In this document: positions 21,173 to 31,970 of the stretch, in pieces | Layout: every line of letters starts with the position of its first letter | Position numbering within the stretch: the first letter of the stretch is position 1 | Source of the DNA: Phallus indusiatus | Taxonomy: Eukaryota; Basidiomycota; Agaricomycetes; Phallales; Phallaceae | Length of the DNA: 64,000 nucleotides | Reading direction: 5' to 3' | NCBI GenBank assembly: GCA_027605045.1 | Contig: JAQFWX010000105.1 | Span: forward strand, 1 to 64,000 | Made by a program: the position numbers and the translations under genes | Notes under the pieces: generated by a model | Databases searched by the model: none | Told to the model about the DNA's origin: nothing | The model's input: only the letters and a program-made list of their open reading frames with translations

Positions 21173-22119
21173 TTAAGAATAGAAAAATTCTCCTTTCGCA
21201 AATAGAGTAGCATTGCCTCTCAATTTGCATCTGTTCCCGTCGACGACCAGTGCGATTTCGCCTGAACGCAAGCTTACTTGTTTGCCTCTTAATTCAGCTT
21301 CTTGGTCTTTTGCTAATGCTTTATGCCAATATGGAGCGATAAAACTATGCGCGCTTCCTGTAACCGGATCTTCTGGGATTCCAAACGTCGGACCGAAAAC
21401 ACGAGATTTAAAGTCTTCGCTGTCCCGCGTAATCGAACGCTGGCTTACTATAATGACTTCATGTGCAGGCGCTAGACTTTTCTGCAGCCAACAATTATCA
21501 GATATGAAAAGGTTGATAATCCCATCGATAAACATACGAAGTTGTCCGAATTCACCGAGTGCCCTTCCAGATCATAATTCGCGTCAATTTCTATAAATAG
21601 ATAACCTCTGTAAGTCCCTTTTCCATCCCCCAAAAAATTAATTTTCGGAGGATTGGGAGAAAAGGCAGTGCTGATAGCTGTTGAAATGCGCTCTCGAGTT
21701 TCGGCGGCGTCTATGGGCCTGATTTCACCTGTGGGAAACTCTAACTCTATTCTCCCGTCCTGGAGAATTTCCGCCACGAGAATACCCGCGTTCTTGGTTT
21801 CGAACTCCAGACGCGTTATATCGTTTGCGAGACCAACAAGCTCTCGATTGGAGAATAGCACATCGGCGGTAGCCAACGTTGCGTGACCACACAGATTGAC
21901 TTCGTTCTTGGGAGTAAACCATCGCAGATGGAATAGGCCTTTTTCTTTATTGATCGGTACTGCGAATGCAGTCTCCGATAGATTGAATTCGGCAGCGATG
22001 GACTGGAGCAGCGTGTCACTGTGCTGTGAATCTGGATTCAAGACTACAACTGCTGCTGCATTGCCTTTGAAAGGGACTTTGGTGAAGGCATCGACAACAT
22101 AATAGGTCAACGAAGGCAT
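21173..22119 (-). CDS. PhzF-family isomerase/epimerase-like protein
   Basis: Two exons (22119-21538 and 21481-21173) give exactly 296 aa, the usual family length. Seen: MPSLTYYVVDAFTKVPFKGNAAAVV with the conserved F-x-G-N-x-A, the catalytic Glu region EFNLSETAFAVP, LRWFTPKNEVNLCGHATLA, and in the second half FGPTFGIPEDPVTGSAH and LRGKQVSLRSGEIALVV. These are the standard motifs of the phenazine biosynthesis-like (PhzC/PhzF) superfamily. It isomerises small metabolites, and its fungal substrates are mostly unknown. ATG at 22119 was chosen because the open frame upstream has only a GTG. It is a cytosolic single-copy enzyme here, not evidence of phenazine production. Confidence 0.92.
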
Positions 22120-22537
22120 TGAAAGGAGACAAGTAGTTCGCACTGAGTCAACAGTTTATGCCATCAAATCGAGTCATAAATAAACCATAAACTTGAGAAG
22201 TCACAGCCTGGTCACATTATCCTAAGGCTCTCATTCAATATTCTTAATATTCAGCTCCCATCGGATCGGCTGAGGATAAGATCTTACTCGACAGTTTGAA
22301 TTTGAGTAGATTTTGTCGGAAAATCGACCGTCAAGTATCCAATTCAAACCAGTCGTTTATAACGTAACTGATGAGTCACTATTCACTCACGAGACCTTTC
22401 GCTGTGAATTTTTTTTCTAGAAAAAGGCTTCATTGAGCCGTTAAGGAGAATATCATTCTAGACTTCCACGAAATAAGTTCCAAGTCTGGAATAAACCTCT
22501 CAAGCTATATTCAATGAATAACATTACACAGACTTTT
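22120..22537. other. Intergenic region between the PhzF-like and aspartic protease genes
   Basis: About 420 bp holding the PhzF-like promoter and the protease 3' end. The sequence is AT-rich with a T-run at 22408-22416. No further gene seen. Confidence 0.5.
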
Positions 22538-24134
22538 CTAATGAACTTTGTCAAAGGTGTGTTGCGTTTGCGCAACACTTAGCGTCTTTTGAGTTCCGTC
22601 ATAAGAGACGAAGTGCCTCATCCTAGCCGTTTCTGAGTCAATGGTATAGGAAACATACTTCGGATTTACTCACATCCAGAAGTACCCATTCACGAACACC
22701 CCTGGCCCGTCCGGCCTGGAAGCGAAGGGCCCCAAATTCCCAACAATACTATAAAATGCCTTAGGATCACCCCCAATCAAAACATTCATTTGCGGAGGTA
22801 TAATTTGAGCGTCCGCGATGAATTCAAATTCGGTCTGTAATTGGGATTGAAAAAGTATCTTAATATCAGGAAATTCTTGCTTACCCCTCCTATCGTAAAG
22901 AACAAGCTTTGGACGTTCTCAAGTGAATCCAGTTTAAGTAACCCAGTGACATCGTCTTGCACGGCACCAATAAGATTCTGGTACTTCGCAAAGGCATCTG
23001 GAGGTAGGAGAATCAAGGTAGTCCCTATAATAAGGAGAAATGGGTCAATTGTATAAAGTTTACGGTAGAAGTTGAGGTTACCCGAGTCTGCTATTCCAGG
23101 GGTTCCGGCTGGCATCAAAGAAATACGAGAATTCCCATAACTGGCAGTTAAGTGAGATGTGAGTTAGCCAATCAACAATTCAAACACCTGAGTTTACTCA
23201 CCTCAAGCTTTGCTCGAAACCCCAAAAGGTGGACGCAGGAGGAACATGAGTGGTAGGTACAGAAGTGAGCTTGCCAGTAAATTCTGAGGAATCAACGTCT
23301 CCGAATGTTACTTGGCCGTTTATGGTAAAGTCGGGTGTTGTTAGAGGGGAAAAAGCAATACTTGTAATGTTTTTATTAATTATGTTTTGCATTAGCATCT
23401 GATCAGATACAGTTGGAATGAGAGTGAAGGGATTGGGTCCCGTGGTGCCGAAAGTTCGATCTCGTGGCCCAATGCCCAGTATGCCATCCACGCCTAACGA
23501 CAATAATTAAATGATAGTTGCAAAAATTTGAGGCTAATCTCTTTACCTTCGAAACCGAAAGAGTTCACTGCGGAGGCGAATTGTTGGTTGCGGATAACAA
23601 GATCATCTCCTATCGTGATAGTATCTATAACTAAAGTCAAAGTCAGAAAAAGAAACAAGGTGATAGACGGTAAATAATTACATTCGAATCCGGTGAAGTT
23701 GCCGCTGCCGTAGACGACTGTAACATTTTGACCAGTTGCGACCGAATTTTGGCCCGGTAAGTATGGATTTTTGGGATCGGCACCAATCCAAGTATATGCA
23801 CTTCCTGAGTCAACAATTAAAGAATAACGGCCTTTTCCAGCTGTAACATTAACCAAATAACAGGCGTCCTGGGAAATGCATTGCAGGTAAGTATCTTGAA
23901 GGCAGGACAAGAGACGATTGTGCATACGTTTAATGAAGTTCCGACGGGCAGGAATTGCTGCCCACGTTTAATTGGTGTCTGAGGAGCGCTTACCAAGTTT
24001 GAAGGTAGTGAAGGTGAAACCTGAGGTGAAAAGGAAGGAAAGGAAGAAGTGATTTTGATCGTCTTCTGAGCGTTGGCCAGAAGGGGGCTTGAAATGAGGC
24101 TGCACAAAGCCAAAAAAAAGAATGAGGAAAGCAT
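22538..24134 (-). CDS. Secreted pepsin-type (A1) aspartic protease
   Basis: The N-terminus is a clear signal peptide (MLSSFFFLALCSLISSPLLA, cleavage near A-N-A-Q). A propeptide-like segment follows, then LVNVTAGKGRYSLIVDSGSA with the first catalytic Asp (D-S-G-S). The flap-region-like strand is VTVVYGSGNFTG, and the central conserved block DGILGIGPRDRTFGT. The second catalytic Asp appears after an intron as IADSGTTLILLP. The last exon is short and spliced after FVNGYFW. About eight GT-AG introns interrupt it; length is about 410 aa. Such enzymes digest extracellular protein at acid pH. The family assignment is firm; specificity is not readable. Confidence 0.9.
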
Positions 24135-25708
24135 CAAAGGCTCAAAGGTGTTCTTAGAGCAGTATATATACGTTGTCGGTATATGTACACCGTAAAACAT
24201 TCGACACCGGCCAGGCCTCTGTAACCGCAAAGGTGGAGTTCTAGAGAATATTGTATTGAGTTCCACACTAGCAGTTGTCAGGCTGGTTACTGGTGTGCGT
24301 TAATGCATTTCTTCTTCCTACAAAAGGTGTGATCAATGTCCTGGACCTTATCCAAACATCATAATCACTACACCTTCAACCACTATACCTCCACAAAATA
24401 AAAGATACACGGTCATACGACGTATAAACTTTCGCTTGTGAGCGACATCACGGCGTATGTCCAAACTAGGGGTATATTACCGAGGGCGCTGGGTTGTGCT
24501 AGGATAGGTAGCCCTATCCCCTCGTAAACCCTCGTAAATGCTAGTCCGTTTGGCTCCACGTCCGTTATTCCAAGGGGATTTCTTGGGACACTTCTATTAG
24601 GTTTGGTGAAGGTTTTGGGACGACATTTGCGGCATGAACCCGATTTTCGGAATTATGAGATCTATCAAAATCGGGCACTCTATGCCTTCCATCTACCAAC
24701 GAATTACATACTATCGCCGTTTGTAGCTCTGTGGCCGCCGTATATATAAACATCTGTAAAAAAAAAACTGACCTTGAGAACGGAAAGTCAACTATATACA
24801 TACATATTGAGGCTTGGAAAACCTGAGGCTTCAAAATTGAAAACATATATCCATGAGCTTTCTGAAAAATAAAGTTTCGGCGCAACCTCGTAATATGGCT
24901 TCGTAGCATGGTTGCATTTTAAACTATCGGAAAACCTTCCATCCCAGATGCAAGCCAGGTTTGTAGCCCGGTCTCAGCAGGTCGCGGAAGTTGCTTCTGC
25001 GGGTATACTTTGCTTCATGGAAAAAATTCGGAACTTGCCGTCCCGCAATTTCCGCTGACAAAGCCGTACGTACACTTTGTCTATCGACCGCTGAATCATG
25101 TCAATAGCAACTCTCCTCCAACCAGTTTACAGGCCATGGCGGACTGCGTTCAGATATATGGTACGTTATCAGGATGAAAATATAGCTTGTTGGCTGACCT
25201 CGCTATGCCACGTTTCAATTGGAACTGTATATAGCGCACAATGGCCCATGAACAACCCGTTTTCTTTTACTCTATCATCTTGGGAACTTTAGGGCCTGTG
25301 TCATTATTGGTCGTACCTCCAATAAGATACAGACTGGGCTATCGGTCTCCTGAGCCCATACCAATGTCATACCCAGGTCAAACATGCCCCAATCCATTCT
25401 TGACTATTCGCTGATTTTTCCGCAGTCCCCAACCGTCCTCGGAGGAAAGTTGAAGGATATGAAGATCCGTAATAGCGTGTATATGACATTGTGTGTTTTG
25501 CTTCCATCTTTTTATTTTGCGTTTAAGGTGACGGTTAGGACCGCAGTGTCCAAAATAGATAACCTCCCTAATGTTTTGTCGCATCCTCCCAGTTACCTTC
25601 CAAGTCGCCTGTGCTACATTTCCTTCTGAATTGTTCAAAACAGTAACTACTTATACTTTCTATATTGCTACATTGATAAGGCACGCCACAAAGACGGCTT
25701 TCATCGAT
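24135..25708. other. Gene-poor 1.5 kb between the aspartic protease and the truncated 5-oxoprolinase
   Basis: No splice-supported gene or domain was found on either strand, although open frames of 80-115 codons exist (for example 24565-24909 minus, 25378-25638 minus and 25384-25629 plus). HyuB-like sequence that would complete the oxoprolinase was looked for here and not seen. It could contain decayed mobile DNA, but no terminal repeats or transposase motifs were recognised. Confidence 0.5.
24163..24170 (-). promoter_or_regulatory. TATA box of the aspartic protease gene
   Basis: TATATATA lies 29-36 bp upstream of the start codon at 24134, which would imply a very short 5' leader. Confidence 0.4.
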
Positions 25709-28700
25709 TTACACGTCGCCCAGATCAAGTTGAATTAACACATGTCTGCTGAGGACTATAGCTTCCGCTGCGGGAACAATCAGGATCGTTTGTGTTCCGT
25801 CGACGACCATTGCAGGACCTGTGATCTTGTCACCTACATCAAGCGATTCGAGCACATAAACTGGTGTTTCGACACGGCCCAAATCCTCAAAATACACCCG
25901 ATGGCGGGAATCAACCTTCTCTTCTGAAACTGCTGCGGGCGCGGGATTCAGGGATTCTAGTTCATCGAACACCGAAGGTCCGAGACTGTCAAAGGTCTTG
26001 CCGATCCCTCGAACCTATGAGTTGAAAATAGCCTGTGAGAAAGCTGGGCTCAACAGGGCATCGTGTTTTCCTTACTTTGATATCATCTACAACGACTTTG
26101 GATTCCAACAAGAACCCGAACTCGTTTTTGTATTCTCGTTTGAATGCGGCCTCAAAGTTCTGCTCCTGCTCTTCTTGTCCTGGCGCGCACTTGATCATCA
26201 AAGCAGTATCACTTCCATCAAATCTCATATTAAGAAAGCGTTCGACGCGTGCTTGTTTTCCCGTAAAGCCTTGCTTCTCGAGTTCGTTCAATACCTGACG
26301 AGTTAGTACGTCAAGGCGTTCAACCAATCGGGGTTTCGTGTCCTTGTTGAATTGCGTAGACGTTGGCTCTTGTTGCTCATAAACTCTGGCATTGAATGAG
26401 ATTAGAAGCTGGTACAAAAGACTACACCATGCCATACCGATCAGCTAGGGCTAGGCCGTACGCCGAGAGAATTGAGCTATGTCGATGAATTAAGATGGTA
26501 CTTATGCCGAGTAGTTTGGCAATTTCGCATGCGTGTTGACCACCCGCGCCTCCAAAAGGCGCTAAACTAATGCCCGAATAATCGTTTAGGACAATAACAG
26601 CGAACGGGAGTTTGCTAGAGTACATACATGTGTTTCGATGTCGCGTATCCACGAGACTCTGTCAGTGCCCGAATAGGCCGGCACATGGTTTCATTGGCAA
26701 CACGGATGAAACTGAGGTATCGTGAGAAGAGACGAACGATGAGCTATATTCTTGAGTGTGCATACCCAAAAACAATCTCGTCAAGATCTTTGACAACTCC
26801 ACTTTCAGTGTTAATTGTTTCTTTCAACTTTTCAAGGGCTTTCCCACTAGCTTCCGCATCCAAAGGCTCTTTCTCGCTTTTCCCAAATATTTTAGGGAAA
26901 TAATCAGGTATTAATCGTCCAAGAACGAGATTTGCATCAGTTAACGCAGGAGGACCGCCTTTGCTAAAAGTGATTTGTGTTCAAATCTTATTTTCTCTTT
27001 TTTTTTCTAATGACGCTTACCGATAACAAACAGGACCAGGTTCAGCTCCAGCACTTTCAGGACCAACTTGGAGGACGCCATTACGCCAGAATAAGCGAGA
27101 ACCCCCGCCTGCTGCGACCGTATTGATGTCCAGCTGTGGTGATTGAACGGTTATGCCTAAGATTATTGGTGCATGAGGGTTCATTATGGGGAAGTCTGCA
27201 ATTTACCTGCCGTTGACGTTTCATACGTAGTCTCAAATCTACCAGCAAAACGGGAGACGTCTGTTGATGTACCTCCAATGTCTATACTATTCAATGATGA
27301 GGAAAATGAATTTGTAAAAAAGCTTATAACGCTCACCCTATCACGGCTTGTTTACGCTTCTCATCCCAACTGGTTAATGCGTATCCAACCACTCCTCCGG
27401 CGGGGCCGCTCAAAATAGATTTCAATCCGGAAAAATTCTCAAGGGAAAGTAAGCCACCGTCAGACGACATAAATTCTACTCGTGGATCTCGTAAGCTATT
27501 CTCTTTTTTCGCTCCTTCCGCGGTCGCACCCGACCCTCTTCGCAAACTTTCATCGAAACCTTTGAAAAACCCGTTTAAATATTCCATTAAAACGGGGGTA
27601 AGGTACGCGTCAGCTGTGCTGGAAACACCGCGAGGAACTACTTTGATCATGGGTATAAGCTGACTGGATAGTGATATCTGAGAAAACCCAAGTTCTTTCG
27701 CAATGGAACCGACAAGCAGTTCGTGTTCAGGGTATGTGTACGAATGAAGGAAAACCACCGCCAATGAGATGTAGTTTTGGGAGCGGAGACGTTGTAGAAT
27801 TTCTCGAACGTCATCGGGATCTGTTTGTTGCAATTAAATGAATGCAATTAGTTTGAGAAACCCGTCGGTAACCTTTTGGAGACACGGACCCGGTTTCTTA
27901 ATAATTCGTATAGGTTCACCGCTTATGCCTTTGACGACCTCTCCAGGCCCCTCGCCTAGATGTTCCGGATTTCCGTCCCACCCGGGGCCTCTCAAGCCTC
28001 GAACAACTTTGTCATTTTCATCGAACTGAACAGCGTGCTCCGCCGAATTCGCGTCGTAGGTATACCCAACAAGAGTCACTCGTTCGTCTATTTCTTCGAC
28101 AGCGGAGTATAACGGAGGAGGTCTTCTTATATTCAGATCAAATATTTTAGGACGAGACTGGTTGCCAATTAGAAGGATATCCTGATGTACATCGCTTCAT
28201 GAGAATAATTTTTGTTGATAGTTGATTGACATGGCATACCTTGAACCCCTTAGTTATCAACAAGGCGTGCTTCTGCCCCTTTCGTTCGAGAAGGGCATTT
28301 GTAGCAACGGTTGTAGATAGACGAATGTAATCTCCAAAAAGTCATGAGATTGTGAGGTCATCATTGAACCGCGGAAATGACTGATACCAATTTTATTTGT
28401 TTTAAGCGTTTGTCCTCTGGGGATTTTCTCGCCTGTAACGGACTCCAGGATTCTTCTTATGCCTTCAGTTGGAGCATCTCGATAATTGGAAGGATCCTGA
28501 GACACTTTGAAAGTGAGTGTTCAGTTGTTTAGCTGCGAATATGTACGATTGTTAAAAATAACGCACGAAGTTTGACAACCAGCTCTTTCCTCTCTTCTAG
28601 ATTATCTGGATTCGGGTATGAACTGAAGAAAATAGGAAAAAGGATGATCAACTTTGATCGCAAGTCGATAGATAATGATGTTGGATAACACACGCGTGAA

Positions 28701-28767
28701 CATCGCAGAATGTTCCTCCTCTATCTGCACAAATTCTAATAGACCTGTCAGGAATTTCTTTGACCAT
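25709..28767 (-). CDS. 5-oxoprolinase, HyuA (N-terminal) half only
   Basis: The start M-V-K-E-I-P is followed by [16 protein letters not shown], the hydantoinase A N-terminal signature. Multiple exons then give [172 protein letters not shown] and [19 protein letters not shown]. It ends with the HyuA C-terminal domain ([13 protein letters not shown]). All inspected joins are GT-AG and there is no stop inside. Eukaryotic oxoprolinases normally continue into a HyuB half of similar size, which is missing here. The glutathione-cycle role (ATP-dependent opening of 5-oxoproline) is therefore doubtful. Confidence 0.88.
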
Positions 28768-29098
28768 ATGCCCGATATTACAAGCTACGTTGAGATGAAT
28801 GTCAATGTCGGAAGCAGACTCCCAAATTCCAGAATCCCAATGATGCCATGCGTAAATCAGGCGACGGGCCGGCGATATGCCGAATTGGGTATAAGTACGT
28901 AAGCCCGGCCACGTCAGCATTGCCCTTTATTAACGTCGACTTGGGCCGACAACCCCGACGAGAAAATCGATATTGGAAGCGCAGGTTGATGCAGATGTCC
29001 GACGGCCAATCGTTCCGATGTTGTTTCGCATGTCAGTAATCTTGCGGTGCATTTAAAAGTCCTTCGCCGATGACTCGGAAGCTCTGTTTCAAATAATC
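28768..29098. promoter_or_regulatory. Divergent promoter region between the oxoprolinase-like and P450 genes
   Basis: About 330 bp between start codons on opposite strands. The oxoprolinase frame stays open for some codons upstream of its ATG, so part may be 5' leader. No TATA box stands out. Confidence 0.4.
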
Positions 29099-31532
29099 AT
29101 GTTCAGCCCTCCATTACTACCCTCGCTCCTTACTGTCGGGCTAACGTATCTCATTGGCAAGCTTCTTTACAATCTCGCTCGTCCACTATGGTCCCCTCTG
29201 CGAGCTCTTCCTGGTCCTAAAAGTTCCAGTTTCGTTTGGGGAAACCTCCGGGATGTGTTCAAAAGTGGACCATCCGAGGCTCATTTGAGATGGGCCGATG
29301 AGTATGGCCCCACTTTTGTAAGTTACTACAATGTATTGATATCTGTTCCTATAAACTTTTGAATAGGCGTATAAAGGTTTTTTTGGGGTTCGTTGGCTTA
29401 ACATACCAAATTCGCACCTTCTGACAATCCGCAGCGGCACCGGTTAATGACAATGGATGCTAAAGCTCTATCTTATATACTCAACCATTCTTATGAATTC
29501 CCTAAACCAGATGAGGTCCGGAACAATCTGGCAGAGTTACTTGGCGAAGGTATGTATCTCAGATGTCCGCGCGTTGTACGTGTCTTACCAAACCTAAATA
29601 GGAGTTCTCTTTGCTGAAGGTCAGTATACGCCCAATTGTGATTGAATCCTTCTCACCGTTGATTGCTTAGGTGACACTCATAAACGACAGGTAAAGATAT
29701 TAATGTTCCAAAAGATCTAAGCTATAATCTCTGACTTGTAATCCCACAGCGACGTGTAATGGTTCGTTTCTGTTTTGATATTCCGTCTTATATAAAGCGA
29801 ACGCCTTCTGAATGTTTCACACTAGAACCCGTCTTTTGCACGTCATTACATACGCGAGTTGACTGAGACGTTCCATGAAAAATCCATTCAAGTAAGCAAT
29901 GAACAAATATCTGCGACTTCGTTGGTTTATTTTGTGTATATAGCTCCGGGATATTTTGTCTGTCCAAGTGCAAAACGCTCAATCCGGTTTTGTAACCGAT
30001 ATCTGTGTGTGGTTAAGCAAGGCTACGTTGGACATTATTGGATTAGCAGGCATGATCTTGCTCTTTCGCAAACCAGAAAACGGGAAAAATTAATAATCAA
30101 GCTCTTCAGGTTTTGGTTATAAATTTGAAGCTTTGAATCCCTCTGGAACTGATAACGAACTCAATGTTGCATTTTCAAATGTCATGAAGGAGGCCGGAAA
30201 CATAAGTATAATTAATGTTCTAAGAAATTTTGTTCCATTATTCCGAAAAATTGTGGGTTTTCCTTCACTCTGGTATATTTTAAATAAACTTACTCATCGT
30301 TTGACAAAGCCAACCAAGCAAAGTCGTAAAATAGCGAAGTCGTTGGAAGTCATGACTCGTATCGGTTTGGATCTTGTGCAGTCTCAAAAGGCATCAATTC
30401 TGTCTGCCAAAGTTGACCAAAAGGAAGATACTCCTAGTCAACTTGGGAAGGATGCTTTTTCTGGAAGAGATCTGTTGAGCCGTCTCCTCGCTGCCAATAT
30501 GGCGACCGATCTCCCCGCAAGTCAACGTTTATCAGACCACGACCTGTACTCCCGTATGGCATTCAGTTCTTGATTTCTTTGATCATTTTTAAAGCATCTG
30601 ATATAGAAATACCAACTTTCCTTATCGCCGGGCATGAAACGACCGCCACGGCAGCGACCTGGACACTTTTCGCTCTCGCACAGGACCTTTCCATCCAAAA
30701 CAAACTTCGGGAAGAGTTGTTATCAGTCAAAACCGAAACGCCTTCCATGGACGAACTTAATGCTCTGCCTTATTTAGAGTCGGTTGTTAGGGAAACGATG
30801 CGCTTACATGCCCCTGTCTCGAGCACTTTCAGAATTTCGGCGAAAGATGATTTAATTCCCCTCGAAACGCCTTATCGAGATCAAAGCGGAGTATTACGGC
30901 ACGAAATACCGTCAGTCTTTATTCTTTCTTTCTTTCTTTTTATGGTAATAAACTCTCGATTTCTTTTTATTGCAGTATTAGTAAAGGAGGTGATTGACTA
31001 GTAATCATACTCGTGATCAAATAGTTTGACGTCAAGTTCTTTAGATTCAATCTTCATTCCTATCCTTGCTCTTAACTTGAATAAGAGCACTTGGGGTGAC
31101 GACGCCATGGAGTTCAGGTGAGATATTCTTAAAACTAAATTTATACATGAGTATCGACTACTGATCTCTGTATAGACCTGAAAGATGGGAAAAACAATCG
31201 GAGAAAACCCACGATATCCCTGGTGTTTACGCAAACATGCTAACTTTCCTTGGAGGACCGAGGTCAGAAATCAATGTTCCATCGAAACCAGTTACCCCGC
31301 TAATATTCGCCAATGTCTTGAATTATTTAGAGCCTGCATAGGATACAGATTCGCCCTTGTCGAACTGAAATGCATATTGTTTGCCCTTCTAAGGACCTTT
31401 CAATTTGAGCTTGCCGTACCGGTGGAAGATGTCGAAAAGAAGACTGTGGTAGTTTCACGGCCCTTCCTCAAAAGTGCACCTAAGGGAGGGTCACAGCTGC
31501 CTTTCAAAATTACGCATTGGAAGTCGGCATAA
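29099..31532 (+). CDS. Cytochrome P450 monooxygenase
   Basis: An N-terminal membrane anchor ([20 protein letters not shown]) and proline-rich hinge ([16 protein letters not shown]) lead into a heavily split P450. Seen: [39 protein letters not shown], the I-helix [20 protein letters not shown], the ExxR helix [41 protein letters not shown], and the heme loop F-L-G-G-P-R-A-C-I-G with its Cys. One small intron near 30986 removes what looks like a TGA in frame. The intron at 30050-30109 needs GC-AG ends. It should be an ER monooxygenase of about 530 aa; no substrate can be named. It is the only plus-strand gene of the 17-36 kb block. Confidence 0.9.
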
Positions 31533-31970
31533 TCTATGTAGTCGGTCCTCATCACTTGTTTAATCCCCTATCCATTGATGCGGACCAAAGGTTTTGCAGT
31601 TTTACATATTGAAATTCTATTTTTTATCTTTTATAATTTTTGGGTAATTGTCATAGGTATAACAATACATCTCCTTGTCTGTTTTACAATTGGAGTCCCG
31701 ATCCTCATCCCGCGCCTCTCCAATGCCGTCGAGCACCTCTGAGGTATATTTGTAAGTTTGTGAAATCCGTGAGTGAAGTGCCTGATTACGGGCCCGTTAT
31801 GTATAATTGCGACATATGTAATTCGTTAAATTCAAATATCTACAATCGACATGAACCCTTGTGTTTCTTAATTATCCATTACTCTTCACAAGCATTTAGA
31901 GACCGCATATACCCTGAGTTGACTTCACTGCACTTGAGAAGATGAAACATGGTCAATTTCTGACAGCGTC
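31533..31970. other. Convergent 3' region between the P450 and beta-galactosidase genes
   Basis: AT-rich, with a T-rich stretch at 31610-31640; contains the two 3' ends. The plus-strand open frame at 31640-31945 has no supporting feature. Confidence 0.5.

Noticed and set aside
24565..24909. A 114-codon minus-strand frame that could be a gene or transposon remnant.
   Set aside because: No recognisable motif, no flanking repeats and no splice-supported extension.
30980..31080. Apparent stop and frameshift in the P450 after I-S-K-G.
   Set aside because: A small GT-AG intron (GTGATT ... CTTTAG) removes it and gives I-S-K-G-D-S-I-F-I-P in frame.
17309..31532. PhzF-like, ABM and P450 genes as a secondary-metabolite cluster.
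   Set aside because: No PKS, NRPS, terpene synthase, prenyltransferase or transporter core is present.
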